The notes under the pieces were generated by a model. The model worked only from the letters and a program-made list of their open reading frames with translations. It had not been told where the DNA came from and searched no databases. Shown one piece after another: positions 21,501-33,560 of a DNA stretch of 64,000 nucleotides (position 1 is the stretch's first letter; every line of letters starts with the position of its first letter). A program made the translations under genes and the position numbers. Source of the stretch: Brienomyrus brachyistius (lineage: Eukaryota > Chordata > Actinopteri > Osteoglossiformes > Mormyridae); assembly GCF_023856365.1 (NCBI RefSeq), contig NC_064554.1, forward strand, positions 1,426,001-1,490,000. Direction: 5' to 3'.

Positions 21501-24480
21501 TTCTTTGATAAACACAGCACTGCTCCTAACCAGGTTCTGTCTTTTTTCACTGTCAATCAGCACAAACCGATCCATTCCCTGTGAACTGAAAAAAAGTCAT
21601 ATTACAAAATGGCTATAGGCAGAGGTCCCACACAAGCTCTTATAAACTCTGAAGTCACAGTCACAAGTCAAATGTTTTAAGCCAACAATTTAAGAGGCAG
21701 CAATTAGCCAAACTGGGTGTCTTTGGACCCATAAAGTAGGACATGCAAAACTCTCTTTCGATACGAGCCCTCAAACCTGGAGTTGTGAGGCAGCCCACTG
21801 AGGCTCCCTTAGAATACGTGTCATTCCCCATTTGGTGTGGATACATTTTTAAAGATCATAATCCCAAAATGAAACCACCTGTCTGTTAATATACAGCCAA
21901 AGCAACAACACCTTCAGACTATTTTTATATCCTCACTTCTTTAAAATGATAAATTAATCATTAATCTTGAACTAATGTTAATGTGAATATATTTTCATGC
22001 TACCCGGTCGCCCAGAGGAGGATGGGGTCCCCTTCCGAGCCTAGGTTTCTCTAAAGTTTTCTTCCTGCTAGAGGGAGTTTTTCCTTGCCACTGTCGTCTC
22101 AGACTTGCTTGCTGGGGTTCTGGCCGGTTAAATGTAAAGTGCTTTGTGACAATGACTGTTAAAAGCACTATATAAATAAAATTGAATTGAATTGAATTGA
22201 ACATGTCCGATACATTCAAAATGTTATGTATTCAAAATGAAAAACTTATTTCCAGATATATTTTAATATACTTTAATGTCATTTGCAAAACTTGTCACTG
22301 GTGTTATCACATTATAAGGCATTAAGTTTATCATAAATTCGTTTTTTCTCTATTATCATTATCATTATTCAAATAAGATATTCTTAATAAGGACAATATT
22401 TTATCAAGAATAAAAACAAACTTAACTGAACTATAACATGAGTGACAATGTAACACTAATGAAGGAACAACTTTTTATTTGATTTGATTTAAGAAAAAAG
22501 GCAATATTAACAGACACAATATGAACAAAGATCTAATCGCATATTAATTAGCTTTTTAATTGTTCTAATCATTCATTAAATTAGCTTTAGTTACTGTTGT
22601 CATGAATATGGTGCAGTGGCATTCTGATTAAAATGTAAAAAAGAAAAAATAATAATAATGTCTGCCCTATGGGGGGTAAAGTGACCTCGGGCAACTATTT
22701 CAAGTCAATGATATGAAAGGCATATGGAATTACTTAGATAAGAATTTAATTACCCAGCCCTTACAGCATATCAGCTATGTGCTGAATGAGAAACAAAATT
22801 ATCAATAAATTTAGTAGTTAAATATAATGGGCATGTTTGGACCTTCTCTTTCCGTCAGATGCTTCCTCTGTAATGAAGCAGAAAAATAGAAAAAAACTGA
22901 AAAATCAAACAAATTATGAGGTAAATATATTATTAAAACACACTGTGTGAATTGACATGCTTTAGTCCGCAGCTGTGACTAATATTTTAAGTTTGTTTTA
23001 AAAACCCTGCAGCCTATGTGGCGTTGTTTCCTACTCCAAATGGAGAATAACCCATATATTACTGTACAAATAATTGACAAATAATCGATCTGGTCGAGGC
23101 AAAACGCCAGATAAATGGTTATGTCGATACGATTAAAAGAATCGTCGAATATGAGTTAGGGGTATATTAGCTTGCCGTAATATCTGGAATGTGATCAAGG
23201 GAATTACACGCATAAACCACATTTTTACTCTCTGCTTTTGCTCAGGCAGTTTTGCTCAAAATACAAAAGATATTTGAATTACAGTACTGTGCAGAAGTCT
23301 TAGGCAATCAAAGAAAATGATTATACCTATTTATCTGGGCACTGAATGAATTGTAGCGCTAGAGTGACCGTAGGACAGCGCAGCGGTGTGGGCTGGTGCC
23401 AACCATGTAAATAGTTCGCTGTGATCGCTATGCACTGTAATGTCTTGTATTGTATTGTAATGTTGTGTGTAGTGCTTAATGTTTATTGTTGTATATAGCC
23501 TGTTTGCCCCCGTATATATTAGGAGTAAGCGGGGCGATGGGCACAGTAGGCAGCGCGAATGTGTTGAGAGCGTCATTAGTACGGGCGCAATACAGCAATA
23601 AGCCACCTTGTGCTAAAACACAGAACTGTCCTAGTGTTGTTTCTGGACGACAGGAGGCTTGGCTCCGGGTACTACTTTTACAGTATGTTTGATCAACAAA
23701 ATATATATATATATTACAATGTGTACATTGTACCGGGTACTCCGGTTTCCCCCCACAGTCCAAAAACATGCTGAGGCTAATTGGAGTTGCTAAATTGCCC
23801 GTAGGTGTGCATGTGTGAGTGAATGGTGTGTGAGTGTGCCGGGGTTGTTCCCTGCCTCGTGCCCATTGCTTCCGGGATAGGCTCCGGACCCCCCACGACC
23901 CAGTAGGATAAGCGGTTTGGAAAATGGATGGATGGACAATATGAACAATAATAGCACAAAAATATGAATTTCTTCCGTTCTCCAAAAAGCTGGATTTTGT
24001 TGGGTGGGTAATTGAACAACGCTTCGGTTCCCAAACCTCTCCTTTGGGGCACTGCAGCCTCTCCATGTATTTGTTAATTTTGACTACCAACTCAATTAAT
24101 TAAATATCATAAATTCTTAACTAAGTAGATGGGGTATTGATTGGCCAAACAAGGTGTGCAAGGTCGAGTCAACAAATACACCGATATATTTAATGGTTGC
24201 TATAAATAACTGGGTGACTTTTCTGTTTTGAAATTATTAAATTAACACACTTTAACACATAACCTATCAGTTTTACACAAACATCAAGATCATTTAAACA
24301 GGTTTCTTTAACTGCTTAAGACACAATATTGCACAATAGTGTATATTTAAAAATATGTATTTTACCTTAAAGGATTTCCAATTCGTCGCGTTCCGTATTC
24401 TTCAGACAACTCCGCCCGGTGAGTTTAATTGAAATGCGAAACGAAACTAAACGAAACTTATCGACGTGGTGAAACATACG
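17801..24480 (-). CDS. D-family gene D1, deaminase-motif protein of about 342 residues
   Basis: Exons on the minus strand: a 5' untranslated exon ending at 24366; 21585-21426 (ATG at 21575-21573, residues 1-50); 21075-20905 (51-107); 18508-17801 (108-342, TAG). All internal junctions are phase 0, with good sites (TTTTTTTCAG, GAG/GTGAGT, TACCAG, GTG/GTAAGA). The same structure recurs in D2. In the last exon, conserved Cys/His motifs are RNVAHAVCLA (His210), PPCLHC (Cys249, Cys252) and YGNCAECEAISNLL (Cys279, Glu281). PCxxC plus CAE are the zinc ligands and catalytic Glu of cytidine-deaminase-fold enzymes, but there CAE normally comes first. The protein may be a permuted deaminase, use the earlier His, or be an unrelated zinc fold. 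No signal peptide is visible. A long intron 3 holds a minisatellite and LINE debris. Confidence 0.6.
18910..19206. repeat. 22-bp minisatellite in D1 intron 3
   Basis: About 13 tandem copies of a 22-bp unit (CAATGCACCGGGCCCTCTGCCA). Five consecutive units are identical. A two-unit variant pair (an A in place of G with extra C, then a GCGCCAGG form) occurs at both ends, giving a higher-order pattern. The array is open in several frames only because stop codons are missing from the unit. Confidence 0.95.
19225..20560 (+). pseudogene. Degraded LINE fragments in D1 intron 3
   Basis: 19240-19400 resembles the 5' region of the LINE at 41240 (AAGCCTGGCTCCAGGGTGGGG). 19970-20550 resembles its 3' end, with counterparts of ACCAGTCGATCTACGTTCC, GGTAGTGACCAAAAGAACGA and CCCCCGGAGGAGCTGGATGA. 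It is old, frame-broken and ends in a GGAT array. Confidence 0.65.
20557..20591 (+). repeat. (GGAT)n microsatellite
   Basis: About eight GGAT units at the 3' end of the LINE remnant, the same tail type as at 44185-44195. Confidence 0.9.
20905..21075 (-). CDS. D1 exon 3
   Basis: 57 codons from ILHSIFFIGYINK to FSVLLEV, phase 0 at both ends, with a hydrophobic start and a KFPDVF segment. D2 has the same length exon. Confidence 0.65.
21426..21585 (-). CDS. D1 exon 2 with the start codon
   Basis: Ten untranslated bases then 50 codons, ending NLSQERGRRYIKE before GTGAGT. The start is the first ATG in the exon, and its position is identical in D2. The first 20 residues differ widely between D1 and D2 while the last 13 are invariant. 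Confidence 0.65.
22008..22200 (+). repeat. LINE 3'-end fragment with (ATTGA)n tail
   Basis: It runs from CCTAGGTTTCTCTAAAG through TTTTTCCTTGCCACTGTCG and AAGCACTATATAAATAAAATTG to ATTGA repeats, a common fish L2/RTE-like 3' tail. It lies in D1 intron 1. Confidence 0.7.
23467..23700 (+). repeat. LTR-like repeat, copy 1 (D1 5' region)
   Basis: A segment around GCGATGGGCACAGTAGGCAG and GCGCAATACAGCAAT is repeated at 25385-25600. D2 lacks it at the matching place, so it is an insertion. The ends are unclear, so LTR is a guess. Confidence 0.4.
23715..23940 (-). repeat. CCATCCATCC-family dispersed repeat
   Basis: Minus-strand copy of the family carrying CCAAACCGCTTATCCTACTG and GCCTCAGCATGTTTTTGGAC. 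Other copies are at 36520, 52225, 57555, 60040 and 61508-61960. Confidence 0.8.
24366..24480 (-). promoter_or_regulatory. D1 first exon and promoter region
   Basis: The donor CTTTAAG/GTAAAATA ends a segment conserved in D2 (donor at 53995). Just upstream on the plus strand, 24437-24457 reads GCGAAACGAAACTAAACGAAA, with two AANNGAAA words like interferon-regulatory-factor half-sites. D2 keeps only GAAAC words here. There is no clear TATA box. Confidence 0.35.
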
Positions 24481-25384
24481 TGTTACTACGCATTGTATAG
24501 TACTGCCACTTCGCGTCGCAAAATAGAATCATTCCAATCCATTCTTTTTCTGGTTTTATTTAATCGATTTATTAGGGGGCCAAGCAGAGTTGTTTGTTCC
24601 TTCTTTTTGCAATAAATAATTTCATAGTTGACTTGAAAATGCAATCTTGTGTTGTTTTTATCCAAATACAATTTTCTAAATTATCAAATATTGAAGCATA
24701 ACTTTGTGCATCATAGGGCACACACCATTGTCAATTCAGAGATATCATTTGATATAAACAAAAGACTCTCAAAAAGGAGAAATGTTTTCCATCACCATAA
24801 TTTAAGAATTTAACTGCACATAGTTGGATAACTGCAACGCAATGCTGATTCAACGCCACAGATACATTTGTGGTGTGCAAAAGTGAGTTTTCTGTTTCAG
24901 CGACATATTTTGCAATAACTGTACTTCAGAAATAGTTGGAAGGTAAATGGATGGATGAACTTAAATGGATCTATGTACTTAAAGTGTGTCATACTCTTAG
25001 CTGTTCTGTCAGATTCAAACACTTGTGTTTACCTAGCTGTTACCTGGTTTGTGTAGCTAGGGGCTGAGGGGCACTTGAATGCACGGGTTTACCCTGACTG
25101 AAACCCTGGGGCCTCCGTTATAAAACAGGCATCAACTTACCATCATGTACAATAATAAGATTTTAACCCCCCCACCAATGACAACCTTTGTAGTTCCCAA
25201 ACTCCCAGTCAACTTTTGTTATTGCTGCCCCAGCACCCCACATGTAAATCAGGACACAAATCATTGCACCTCAAAAGAACTATTTATTCGATTAAATATT
25301 TGTTATTACATTTTACAAGTAATAAATACTAATCCAAAACTGAATTCTGCACAGCGCTTCATCAAGTCTTAGGCTGTCAAAGAA

Positions 25385-25600
25385 AATGTATATGTTGTTG
25401 TATATAGCCTGTTTGCCCACCGTACACATTAGGAGTAAGCGGGGCGATGGGCACAGCAGGCAGCGCGAATGTGTTGAGAGCGTGATTGGTACGGGCGCAA
25501 TACAGCAATTAAGCTACCTTGAGGTAAAACACAGAACTGTATTAGCGTTGTTTCTGGACAACAAGCGCCGTGGTTCTGGTACCTTCTTTTACACTATCTT
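25385..25600 (+). repeat. LTR-like repeat, copy 2 (between S-B and D1)
   Basis: Second copy of the repeat at 23467-23700, in the same orientation, about 1.9 kb away. Confidence 0.4.
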
Positions 25601-26439
25601 TACAAGCAGAAGTAAAAAAAAAAAAAAACAATCCAAAACTGGAAGCCCTTACTTTTTCAGTTTTACATGTGTACATATGTACATACAAGAACACATTCTA
25701 AAGCTTTAACCAATTGTGGGTTTTAAATGGAAAAACAAGGGCAGATTAGTTTATCGGAGGGCTCTAGGCTGGTATCAGAATGGACATCTCATTCAAGAAC
25801 CCAGGGGTCTGAAACGTAAATGATCTGAAGGGCACAGGGTTAACAGCCTTTTCCCAAGCTGACCACTTTATTGAACCGAGAGAGAAGAAAGAGAATAAAA
25901 AACTATGTAACCGGGGGCTGGGGGGCAGGGGTCTGGGTGCTGGTGCATCAAGATTTAATAAGTTTAACTGTTCCATATTTCTCAAATAAGTATGGGACCC
26001 TTGTGTTTGCCAGAGTCCTAGAACAATGTTTCCCAACCCACAGATGGTACACATTTTAACTCCACTCAACTCCCTAGCACTGCCCTAGAATATATCCTAG
26101 GTTGGTCTACACATTAATCTCCCATCAACACTGTTTTGATATGCAGACTGTTAACATATAAAAAAGATATCAGTAACAAATGTCATGTGTTTGGCAGTGA
26201 TTACCTAAACAGAAAATACTATGTTTATGTATTCAGTGACATCACTCATACTATCCTTCCAAAGTAGAAGACAAAGTAGTTCATATGTCACGATTCATCA
26301 CATAAATAAAGTAAATAAACTAAGGGCCTGCATGATTTACTTCATTTCACCACGGCACCTGAAAAGGTACAAGTGCAGTGCTCTCCTCATCGGACTAAGA
26401 GCTGTAAAACTGAAGATTGTTCAACTTGTTTGAACTGAA

Positions 26440-26870
26440 CTTTTTAATTGAAGTTGATCAGATATAAATGGTTTAGAAAAATAATGTATCAAAACAAACT
26501 TAAAAAGTTATTAAAACAAAAAAAATTTATTTGCAACTTCGACAAATTATTAGTCAGTGCAAATTTTATTTAAAAAAAAAACCACTTCAGTGACTGAAAC
26601 TGGGGAAAAATCATTACATGATAGCAAACAATTTAGTTCTTATAGAAAGGTTAAGAAAAATGTATAAACACTTTACTGTTATAGTATACAGTTCCAAAAA
26701 AATAAAAGCTGAAATAAGTACCATACCTCTAAAGGGATCGAGGTCCTCAACCCTGCTCCTGGAGATTTACCGCCCCGCAGAACTTAGGTAAAGCTCTAAT
26801 TTAACACACTTGATACAGCTAATCAAGTTCTTTAATAGCATCTCAGTATTGGAACCAGCTATGTTGAAGT
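26440..26870. other. 3' flank of the S gene, copy B
   Basis: Counterpart of 2040-2480, including the GGTCCTCAACCCTGCTCCT repeat, downstream of the S-B terminal exon. Confidence 0.55.
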
Positions 26871-27098
26871 TAAGGTGCTTGAGATTAAGCTTTCCACTTA
26901 CTGCTGCCATTTTTTTACACCATGCATTACAAAGCATCCAACAAAAATCTACAAATCCCTGAAATAATTCAAATGAGAGAGGAACAGATGCTCTTCTCAG
27001 ATCTACATTTCATTCAGCTTTTCATGATTTCCCAGAATCTAGATTTACACTCCTCAACAAAACAGTCCTGTTAAACAGCATGTGTAGATCCTCGAGAT

Positions 27099-27276
27099 CT
27101 AGAAACATTCAAGGAAATCCAACAATTCTGTTAAATCTTTGTCCTTGTTCTGTACAAAGTCCTCTGTACTTTTGTCAATCCTTGCAAGGCCCATTTCATC
27201 CAGTAGTTTCAAATACTCCTCTTCAGACTGCAAGAAATAAATACTTGATCATCACAACCATCATATATATATACAC

Positions 27277-27316
<40 letters not shown>

Positions 27317-29941
27317 TTTCCCCCCCCTTAATATATCTTGTAGGGCTGTGCAATATCACGTCATAATATAATCCGCATCCTTAAATTTATTAAATTCGGC
27401 TGACAGAGCATACCACATACTATTGTTTTGTTACATCATGTGAAGCGATAAGCACTGAATTGCCAATGAAGAAAGGAAAAGCTCAGCAGCCGCATCTTTT
27501 AAAAAAGAGGAGATATTTGGATAAGTAAGGTAAAAAAAGTTCAATATGTTTAATAAACATGAGGATCTGCCAACTTTATACAGATTATTAACTCTTGGGC
27601 ATCATAATACTGTGACGCCCGCTCCGTCCGCTCCTCGTGTGTGCCACGCCCCCTAATTACCCACGTGTGATTTCCTGATCGTGCCCAGTCGTGTCTTGTT
27701 TCCTGCTGCCTTGTTTCATGTATTTAAGTTCCTGATTTGTACTAACCCGTGTCTGTCATTGATGTTGTCGGTGCCCATGTCCTGTCCTGTCCTGCCTTGC
27801 CCTGAATAAACCCCCGTTTTCCCCGTATCCCGCTTGCCTGCCTGCTCCTTCCGCACGATCGCCGCTCTGCTCGCGATCGCTGCCTTGTCTCCCGTGACAA
27901 ATACTGCTCTCATTAACATTTTAGACCTGCTACAAATCTGCTTATCAAATATTGTGTAGCCATTATATGTACTATAACAACAAAATGGATGGTTTTCAAA
28001 GACAAAATTCTGTATGGTCATTATACATCACCTCTGGGGCAGTGTACTGTCCATATTTGTAGCTCTCGATGGGAGGAAATGTTGCACCCTTCTTGAAGAA
28101 GTCTTTCAAACTATCGGCTATAAGATGCAGGACCTCATTCTCATAGAAGTAGACTTTGCCCTGGCTGTCTACCAGCACGATGAGCTGCAGTCCCTCTGCC
28201 AAAGACGGGAAGTTATCAATGGCACCAATGACAACCATCTCCGTTGGCTCAGGAAGGTACAGCTCACTCCAGCTCTCCAGCATCTCATCTCTTCCCCAGT
28301 AGACAGTTCCTTCCAGATCTGTGATTCTGACTGCATAGTCTTTTGGTTCCTTTAATTTGATTTCAAAGCCACTGTATTTCTTCACTAGCTCAGGAAGGTC
28401 CTTCGAGTCTCTGACTGTAAACAGAAGCCTTGTTAGTGAAGGAAGAAACAAGCACTGATACCGAAATAGGTGAGAAGTGAGATGAGCTGTCAATCACTGT
28501 CTAGTTTAATCCAGTACAGATTAGGTTAAAATCGAGTGGAGTGTCAGCACATGGTAAATCCTATCCAATATCACATTTGACTCTGTGCAACAAGGAGAAA
28601 ATTAGCTTACATGTGTACAAACCACAGATCACCAACAGTTTCCATCTTGCTCATTACTTACTCTATGAAGCCCACCTGTAAAGTCTCGCACTAACATAGT
28701 TTCAGCAAAATGATTTACTGATCCACAAAAAATTAATGTGATACAGTGCAGACAAACACTGGGCATTGAAAGGCAGCTGAAATACTAATAAAGTGCAGTG
28801 CTTTACCCCCCCAACCCCAAACAAGGTACCTCTGTGTACAGGTTTTGACAATCAATCTGGATATGAAGGGTGATCTCCTGCATGTGTCAAGAGCCTGAGA
28901 ACTGTCCTTTATTTATATTTGAGCTGCTTTTCAATACCCAGTGTATGTCTGCACTGTATTAGAAGAATTGCTTTGCTATTCAATCATCATTTTCCTGCAA
29001 CTATGCTGGTGCAAGACGTTGTCAGTGGTCTCCTTAGACTTACTCTGCTTGCAGAATTCTTCCACCAATTTATGAACATCATACCCTTCATGCTTCCCAT
29101 TTTTCTGTGTGTTTTGCCTAAAATGAAAATATAAAAATGATTATATGCTTGTAGTCAGGACACCTATATAACATCTCATAAATTGTTAGATATATAAATA
29201 CGACGATTTTACAGACTGCAAAACAATGCAGCACTATTATCTCCATCAGGGACCAAACAATTTAGGAGCATATTACTGTATGTAACACTGTGCACCCAGT
29301 GATAGTGTGGCAGCAAGTCTAGCATACAGCCCAGCCTCATGCCCTGTGCTATCTGACATTCCCCATCTCCCCTCCCCCCTGATCAGGATAAAAAAGCAGG
29401 AAGAGGGAGAAATGGACAAAATTCAAGTATGATTTCATGTCAATGCCACCTTGCTAAGAACATTCAGAACAACACAATTTCAAGCAATAGCAGGAAATAA
29501 GAAGTTTCCCCATAATAACATTTATAAGCCGCTTAGGATGACCATGGTACTGTAATACTGGTAAAACTGTTTTAATTTACCTTTTATTGTGATTGAAGTC
29601 AGATGTATTTCCATTTCCAGCTTTCAGGCAAGAGATCATTTCAAATGGCATTTACAGACAGTAGAGCTCAGTGTAAAGTTTTATATAATATATAAATTCT
29701 CTATATAATATATAAAACTGTACTATTTGTATTTGAGTTTCACTGACTCCAAATGGCTTGGTTTGATACCTTTGCTGGTATGATTCTGAAGCACAAAAAT
29801 GCAATTTTTCCAATGGTACAGCAAGTCATACACTATGCAGATTCCCTTGTCCAGGCTTGTTATCAAATCCAGTTCACCTTACTGAACTTTGTATAGCTGG
29901 CATAACACTGAAAAAAGTGGCAAATCTGCTGGCTTGATGTC
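27099..29941 (-). CDS. SUKH-like protein gene, copy S-B; four 3' coding exons
   Basis: Exons at 29941-29883 (59 nt), 29117-29044 (74), 28414-28032 (383) and 27227-27099 (129, TAG) have exactly the lengths and phases of S-A. The 214-residue product differs from S-A at two positions that I can see. Non-coding sequence is also near-identical to S-A from about 8.4 to 14.6 kb, so the duplication is recent. The last intron is short here because it lacks the S-A LINE, but it carries a solo LTR and an AT microsatellite. Further upstream, 5' exons at 32805-32682 and above 33860 are conserved, while the candidate exon at 12949-13028 of S-A is half deleted here. Whether S-B is still fully functional depends on the unresolved N-terminus. 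Confidence 0.6.
27268..27320. repeat. (AT)n microsatellite with poly-T
   Basis: AT dinucleotides followed by T and C runs in the last intron of S-B. Confidence 0.9.
27611..27899 (+). mobile_element. Solo LTR in the last S-B intron
   Basis: It starts TGTGACGCCC and ends TCCCGTGACA, with a perfect AATAC duplication (27606-27610 and 27900-27904). It contains AATAAA-type sequence (CCCTGAATAAACCCCC) and belongs to the same superfamily as the LTRs at 45772 and 47604. Confidence 0.9.
28032..28414 (-). CDS. S-B SUKH-like domain exon
   Basis: 383 nt with the same acceptor (TTTACAG) and donor (GAG/GTGATG) as S-A. One residue differs from S-A (TDLEGT). Confidence 0.75.
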
Positions 29942-30119
29942 CTATGGGAAAAAGCATAGAGATATCATCAGTGTCCAGGTATGTGCAAACAACATTTACA
30001 TACAAGTAACTACTTTGGTACAGAGCACCCATGAAACAAGAAGTAGTAAATAATAAATCTTTTATTTGCCATTCCCACAAGCGCAAGTACACTGGAATGC
30101 CTCTCTTCGCCTACCACAT

Positions 30120-30310
30120 CATGCTTTCCATAGTTTGGGGGGGTCTCAGTGCAGGGTCAGCCATCGTGTGGTGCCCCTGGAGCAGGGGGGTAAAGGGCCT
30201 TGCTCAAGGGCCCACAGACATGTGACTGTTCTGCTGAGGCCAGGACTCGAACCAGCGATCTTCTGATCACAGGCACAGAGACTTAGCCCACTGAGCCACT
30301 CACTGTCCCC
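30120..30310 (+). repeat. SINE-like repeat in an S-B intron
   Basis: Orthologous to 10620-10812 by position and sequence. Confidence 0.65.
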
Positions 30311-30881
30311 AGTAAACACATACAATACACACATTTGGAAATCAAAGCCATCATAAAGCCACATGCATAAGATTATTTTAATTGAAATAAGGATTATAGA
30401 TAGAGATCAATACATAAAAAAATGTATTACAGCCAATCACAAAACCGCTAAAAATGCAGAGAAACAATGACAGGAAGAAAAAAAAATAACTGCGTTCTAA
30501 ACAAGGGAAGTAACATCAAAATTTAAAATGTTGGAGAAATCCCATATAGATATCTACTCAAAAAAAGAGAAAAGCCAAAATAGATCTTGAGATTTTAGTT
30601 GGTCGTGGCTGAGCATCTTGAAGGTCCTCCAAAGGTCTGGCAGAAGCAAATCAGATGTAAGATGGGGAAAAAAATCTCCTGGTCTACAGAAGAAATCAAA
30701 CATGAAGCAGGTGGTGTTATCAGCAAAGGTGGTTTTGTACATCACACATAACTAAAAACTGATATCACTTCCACTGCATGTGGGTCTTCAATCCACAAAA
30801 AAAGGGTAAGTCAAACTTTTTCTTGCCATTTGGATGAAGGTTGTAAGAAAGAGGGAAGGAGATGATTCCATTGCTATAGAG

Positions 30882-30968
30882 CAGGGGTCAACCTTTTTGA
30901 AAGAGCTACTTCACAGGTACTGAGCCATACAAAGGGCTACCAGATTGATACACTCTTTTAAAATCATG
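30882..30968. mobile_element. Left part of hAT-type MITE, truncated
   Basis: Counterpart of 11386-11610. The right part is missing where the LTR element at 30970 begins. Confidence 0.6.
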
Positions 30969-30969
30969 T

Positions 30970-32125
30970 TGTCAGGGTTCGTTGGTAAACGGGTAAGCGC
31001 ACGGGCTAACAAGCGGGCAGGAAGCAGGCAAGGAGGCAAAAGTCAGGGAAAACTGGGATTTAATCGGGAAACCAGGGTAAGGGAGACCAGGAAACATCAG
31101 ACATTGACTAACATCAATGACGGACGAAAACCAAGGCAAGACATGGACTGAAATAGACAGAAGACATGACGAAATAACGAGGTACAGCTGGGTACAATTG
31201 GGGAAGCACACGTGGATAATCAGGGGGCGTGGCACACATGAGGATTGGACGAGCCGGGCGTGACAGAACCCACCCCCCCCCGCCCCCAAAGGCGCGCTCT
31301 CTCGGCGCGCCTCAGGGGAGGCGATGGATGAGGCGAGACCAGGGAACCAGGACCTGGAAAACAAGAAAACCATCAACGGGGCACAGGGAATAGAACAGAA
31401 AGACAAAACTGGCACAAGGGCAAGAGCCACGACACGACCTGACATAGGACAGGGAAGGCAGACAGACAGATGAGGAAAGGGGACACGGAGGGAACAGGCG
31501 GGACGAAAGGGCCAGGAGTGAACGGAGGGGACACTGGGGGATGAGGAGCAGAGACGGGAGGAACAGAGGGACAAGGAACAAAGAGAGAAGGGACCAGGGA
31601 GAGAAGGAAGGGGAATAAAGGGGAGCCCGAGGGAGCCCCAGCGGGCGACGGGAAGCAGCCGGAGGGGCCGCAGGCAACCAGGAGGCCGTCACAGGAGGGA
31701 ACCTCGGAGGAGATGAAGAGACAGGGCTAGGGACAGATGGAGGGGACGAGGAGGAAGTCGGAGGGGGCACCAGGGAAGGCGCTGAGGGAGCCAGAGGGGA
31801 CCGGCAAAGGCAAGGAGGGAGGGGGAGCCGCAGCAAGCGACGGCAAGGCCACAGCCGGCCAAGGCGACGTCCCTCGACACGCTGGAGTGGGGGGACCCGC
31901 AGGCGACGGAGGACCCGCAGCAGGGGAACCCACAGGTGACCGACAAGGAGTCGGAGGCGGGAGTGAGGCTGGGTGATGAGGCTTCAGAGCGGGACCCACA
32001 GGTGACGGCCGAACTAGAGCCCTAGGACCCGAAGGCGCCGCCCGAGCCCCAGCCCAGGTGAGCGAGGGTGAGTGGGACCCCAGCCCTGCGTCTGTATCCT
32101 CTCCCCTTCCGGGACACAGACATAT
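30970..32125 (-). mobile_element. Fragment of a proline-rich LTR retroelement in an S-B intron
   Basis: An LTR at 30970-31265 (TGTCAGGG ... GGGCGTGACA) is followed by internal sequence whose minus strand matches the element at 45772-47889. It includes the purine-rich tract next to the LTR and the proline-rich region around RSPVGSPAAGPPSPAG. The reading frame shifts several times. Only the 3' LTR side is present; the 5' LTR and the start of the frame are missing at about 32125, which matches 46755 of the full copy. Confidence 0.8.
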
Positions 32126-32681
32126 GGACCTGAGTCATGTCTTAAGTGATAGGATGATCTCTCACTTCTTGAATTTCTGCCAGTCCACTTTTATAATGGC
32201 TTTTCATGGATGTCACTTGTTTGATCTTCTCTGTACTGACAGGAGAGCTGGCATGACCTCCCCATCCACCCATCCAAGCTTGGCCATTATTAAAACATCT
32301 TGTTTAAATGCATAAGATGCTCGCTGTTCATCCTTATACCAGCTTTAGTGTAGTGATGATATCAGTTAGTCCTGTGTAGGCAGGACACCCTCCTCTGAAC
32401 CTCCAGGCTCATTTCCCCTTGATTCATCGGTTGCATCTCACCAGTTGCTTGAAGATAAAAATGAGCTTCGCCTGCATGGAGCAGTTCAGTACACAGGAAT
32501 AAATCCAAATACCTCCATTTGAAACCCATGGGAAGTTAGGGCCGACTTTGAGTGCACTCTGAGGCCAGGTTAAGGTGTATAATATATGACTACAGATGAT
32601 CGTTTCATGTTTACAAGACATACGAAATATATACTGTAAAAGTAAATGTAATTGCACTTAATATTTTTAAAAAACACTTAC

Positions 32682-32805
32682 AGTTCAAGCAGGCTGAGTT
32701 GCATCCTCATGCTTAATTTTCAACATGGAGGAACCTCTCCTACATTCCAGTGCTATTACTGAGATGTGGCATCTGGGTCTCACTTCATCTATTTTTCTGT
32801 CCCGG
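32682..32805 (-). other. Conserved S-B 5' exon, probably non-coding
   Basis: Counterpart of 13560-13688 with the same acceptor (TTTTTTGCATAG) and a GTAAGTG donor. It is five bases shorter. Confidence 0.35.
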
Positions 32806-33384
32806 CTATGCAAAAAACCATAACCTGTACCTCTCATAGGGTTCAACCATAACACAGGATACCATTCACTCTGTGTATGGTGACGCATAGTAGTAACAGG
32901 TAAAACACGTTTTGCAACCAGACAGCCTAGATGAGACTGTAACCCTAGATGCCATCTAGTACAGCAAGAGTACGTTCGCTGTTTGAACAAAACCATGTAA
33001 GCGTCAGTTATCACGCACATATACAACATTATTCAAATAACCAAACAGCCTAAATTCATCATAGGCCATAGATGAATCAAACTTCTGACGGGGAAAACCT
33101 GCGCTCTTCCCGAGACCAGGTTCCATATGAAGAATATTTCCGATGGAAACTTTCAAAATTGCAAAGACGGATTGTTTACGTCATAAAAATTGTATAAAAT
33201 ATTATCTGTTCAAATAAGCCTCCTTGAATAGAGGTGTTTAGAAGGATATTTTATATTTATTTTAGACCAGAAAATAGATTGATGAAATAACCACGACTCT
33301 AATGTATAAAGTCCTCTCAGACTGTCTAACCTTCTGTCAACGCCCTAATTTAATGTCTTGTAGCGTCCAGAATACAGGCGCTTC

Positions 33385-33560
33385 TCCTTTAATAATAATA
33401 ATAATAATAATATAATAATAATAATAATCGACACTTTATTGCACCCAGGGAGCTGGGGGTTAAGGGCCTTGCTCAAGGAGCCACAGACTGAGGCGGGGTT
33501 TGAACCTACGACCTTCTGATTACAGGCACACAGGCTTGGCCCACAGAGCCACACGCTGCT
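33385..33560 (+). repeat. (AAT)n microsatellite and SINE-like repeat
   Basis: An AAT array (33391-33429) leads into a copy of the GGGTTAAGGGCCTTGCTCAAGG family. It is absent from the matching part of S-A. Confidence 0.75.
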
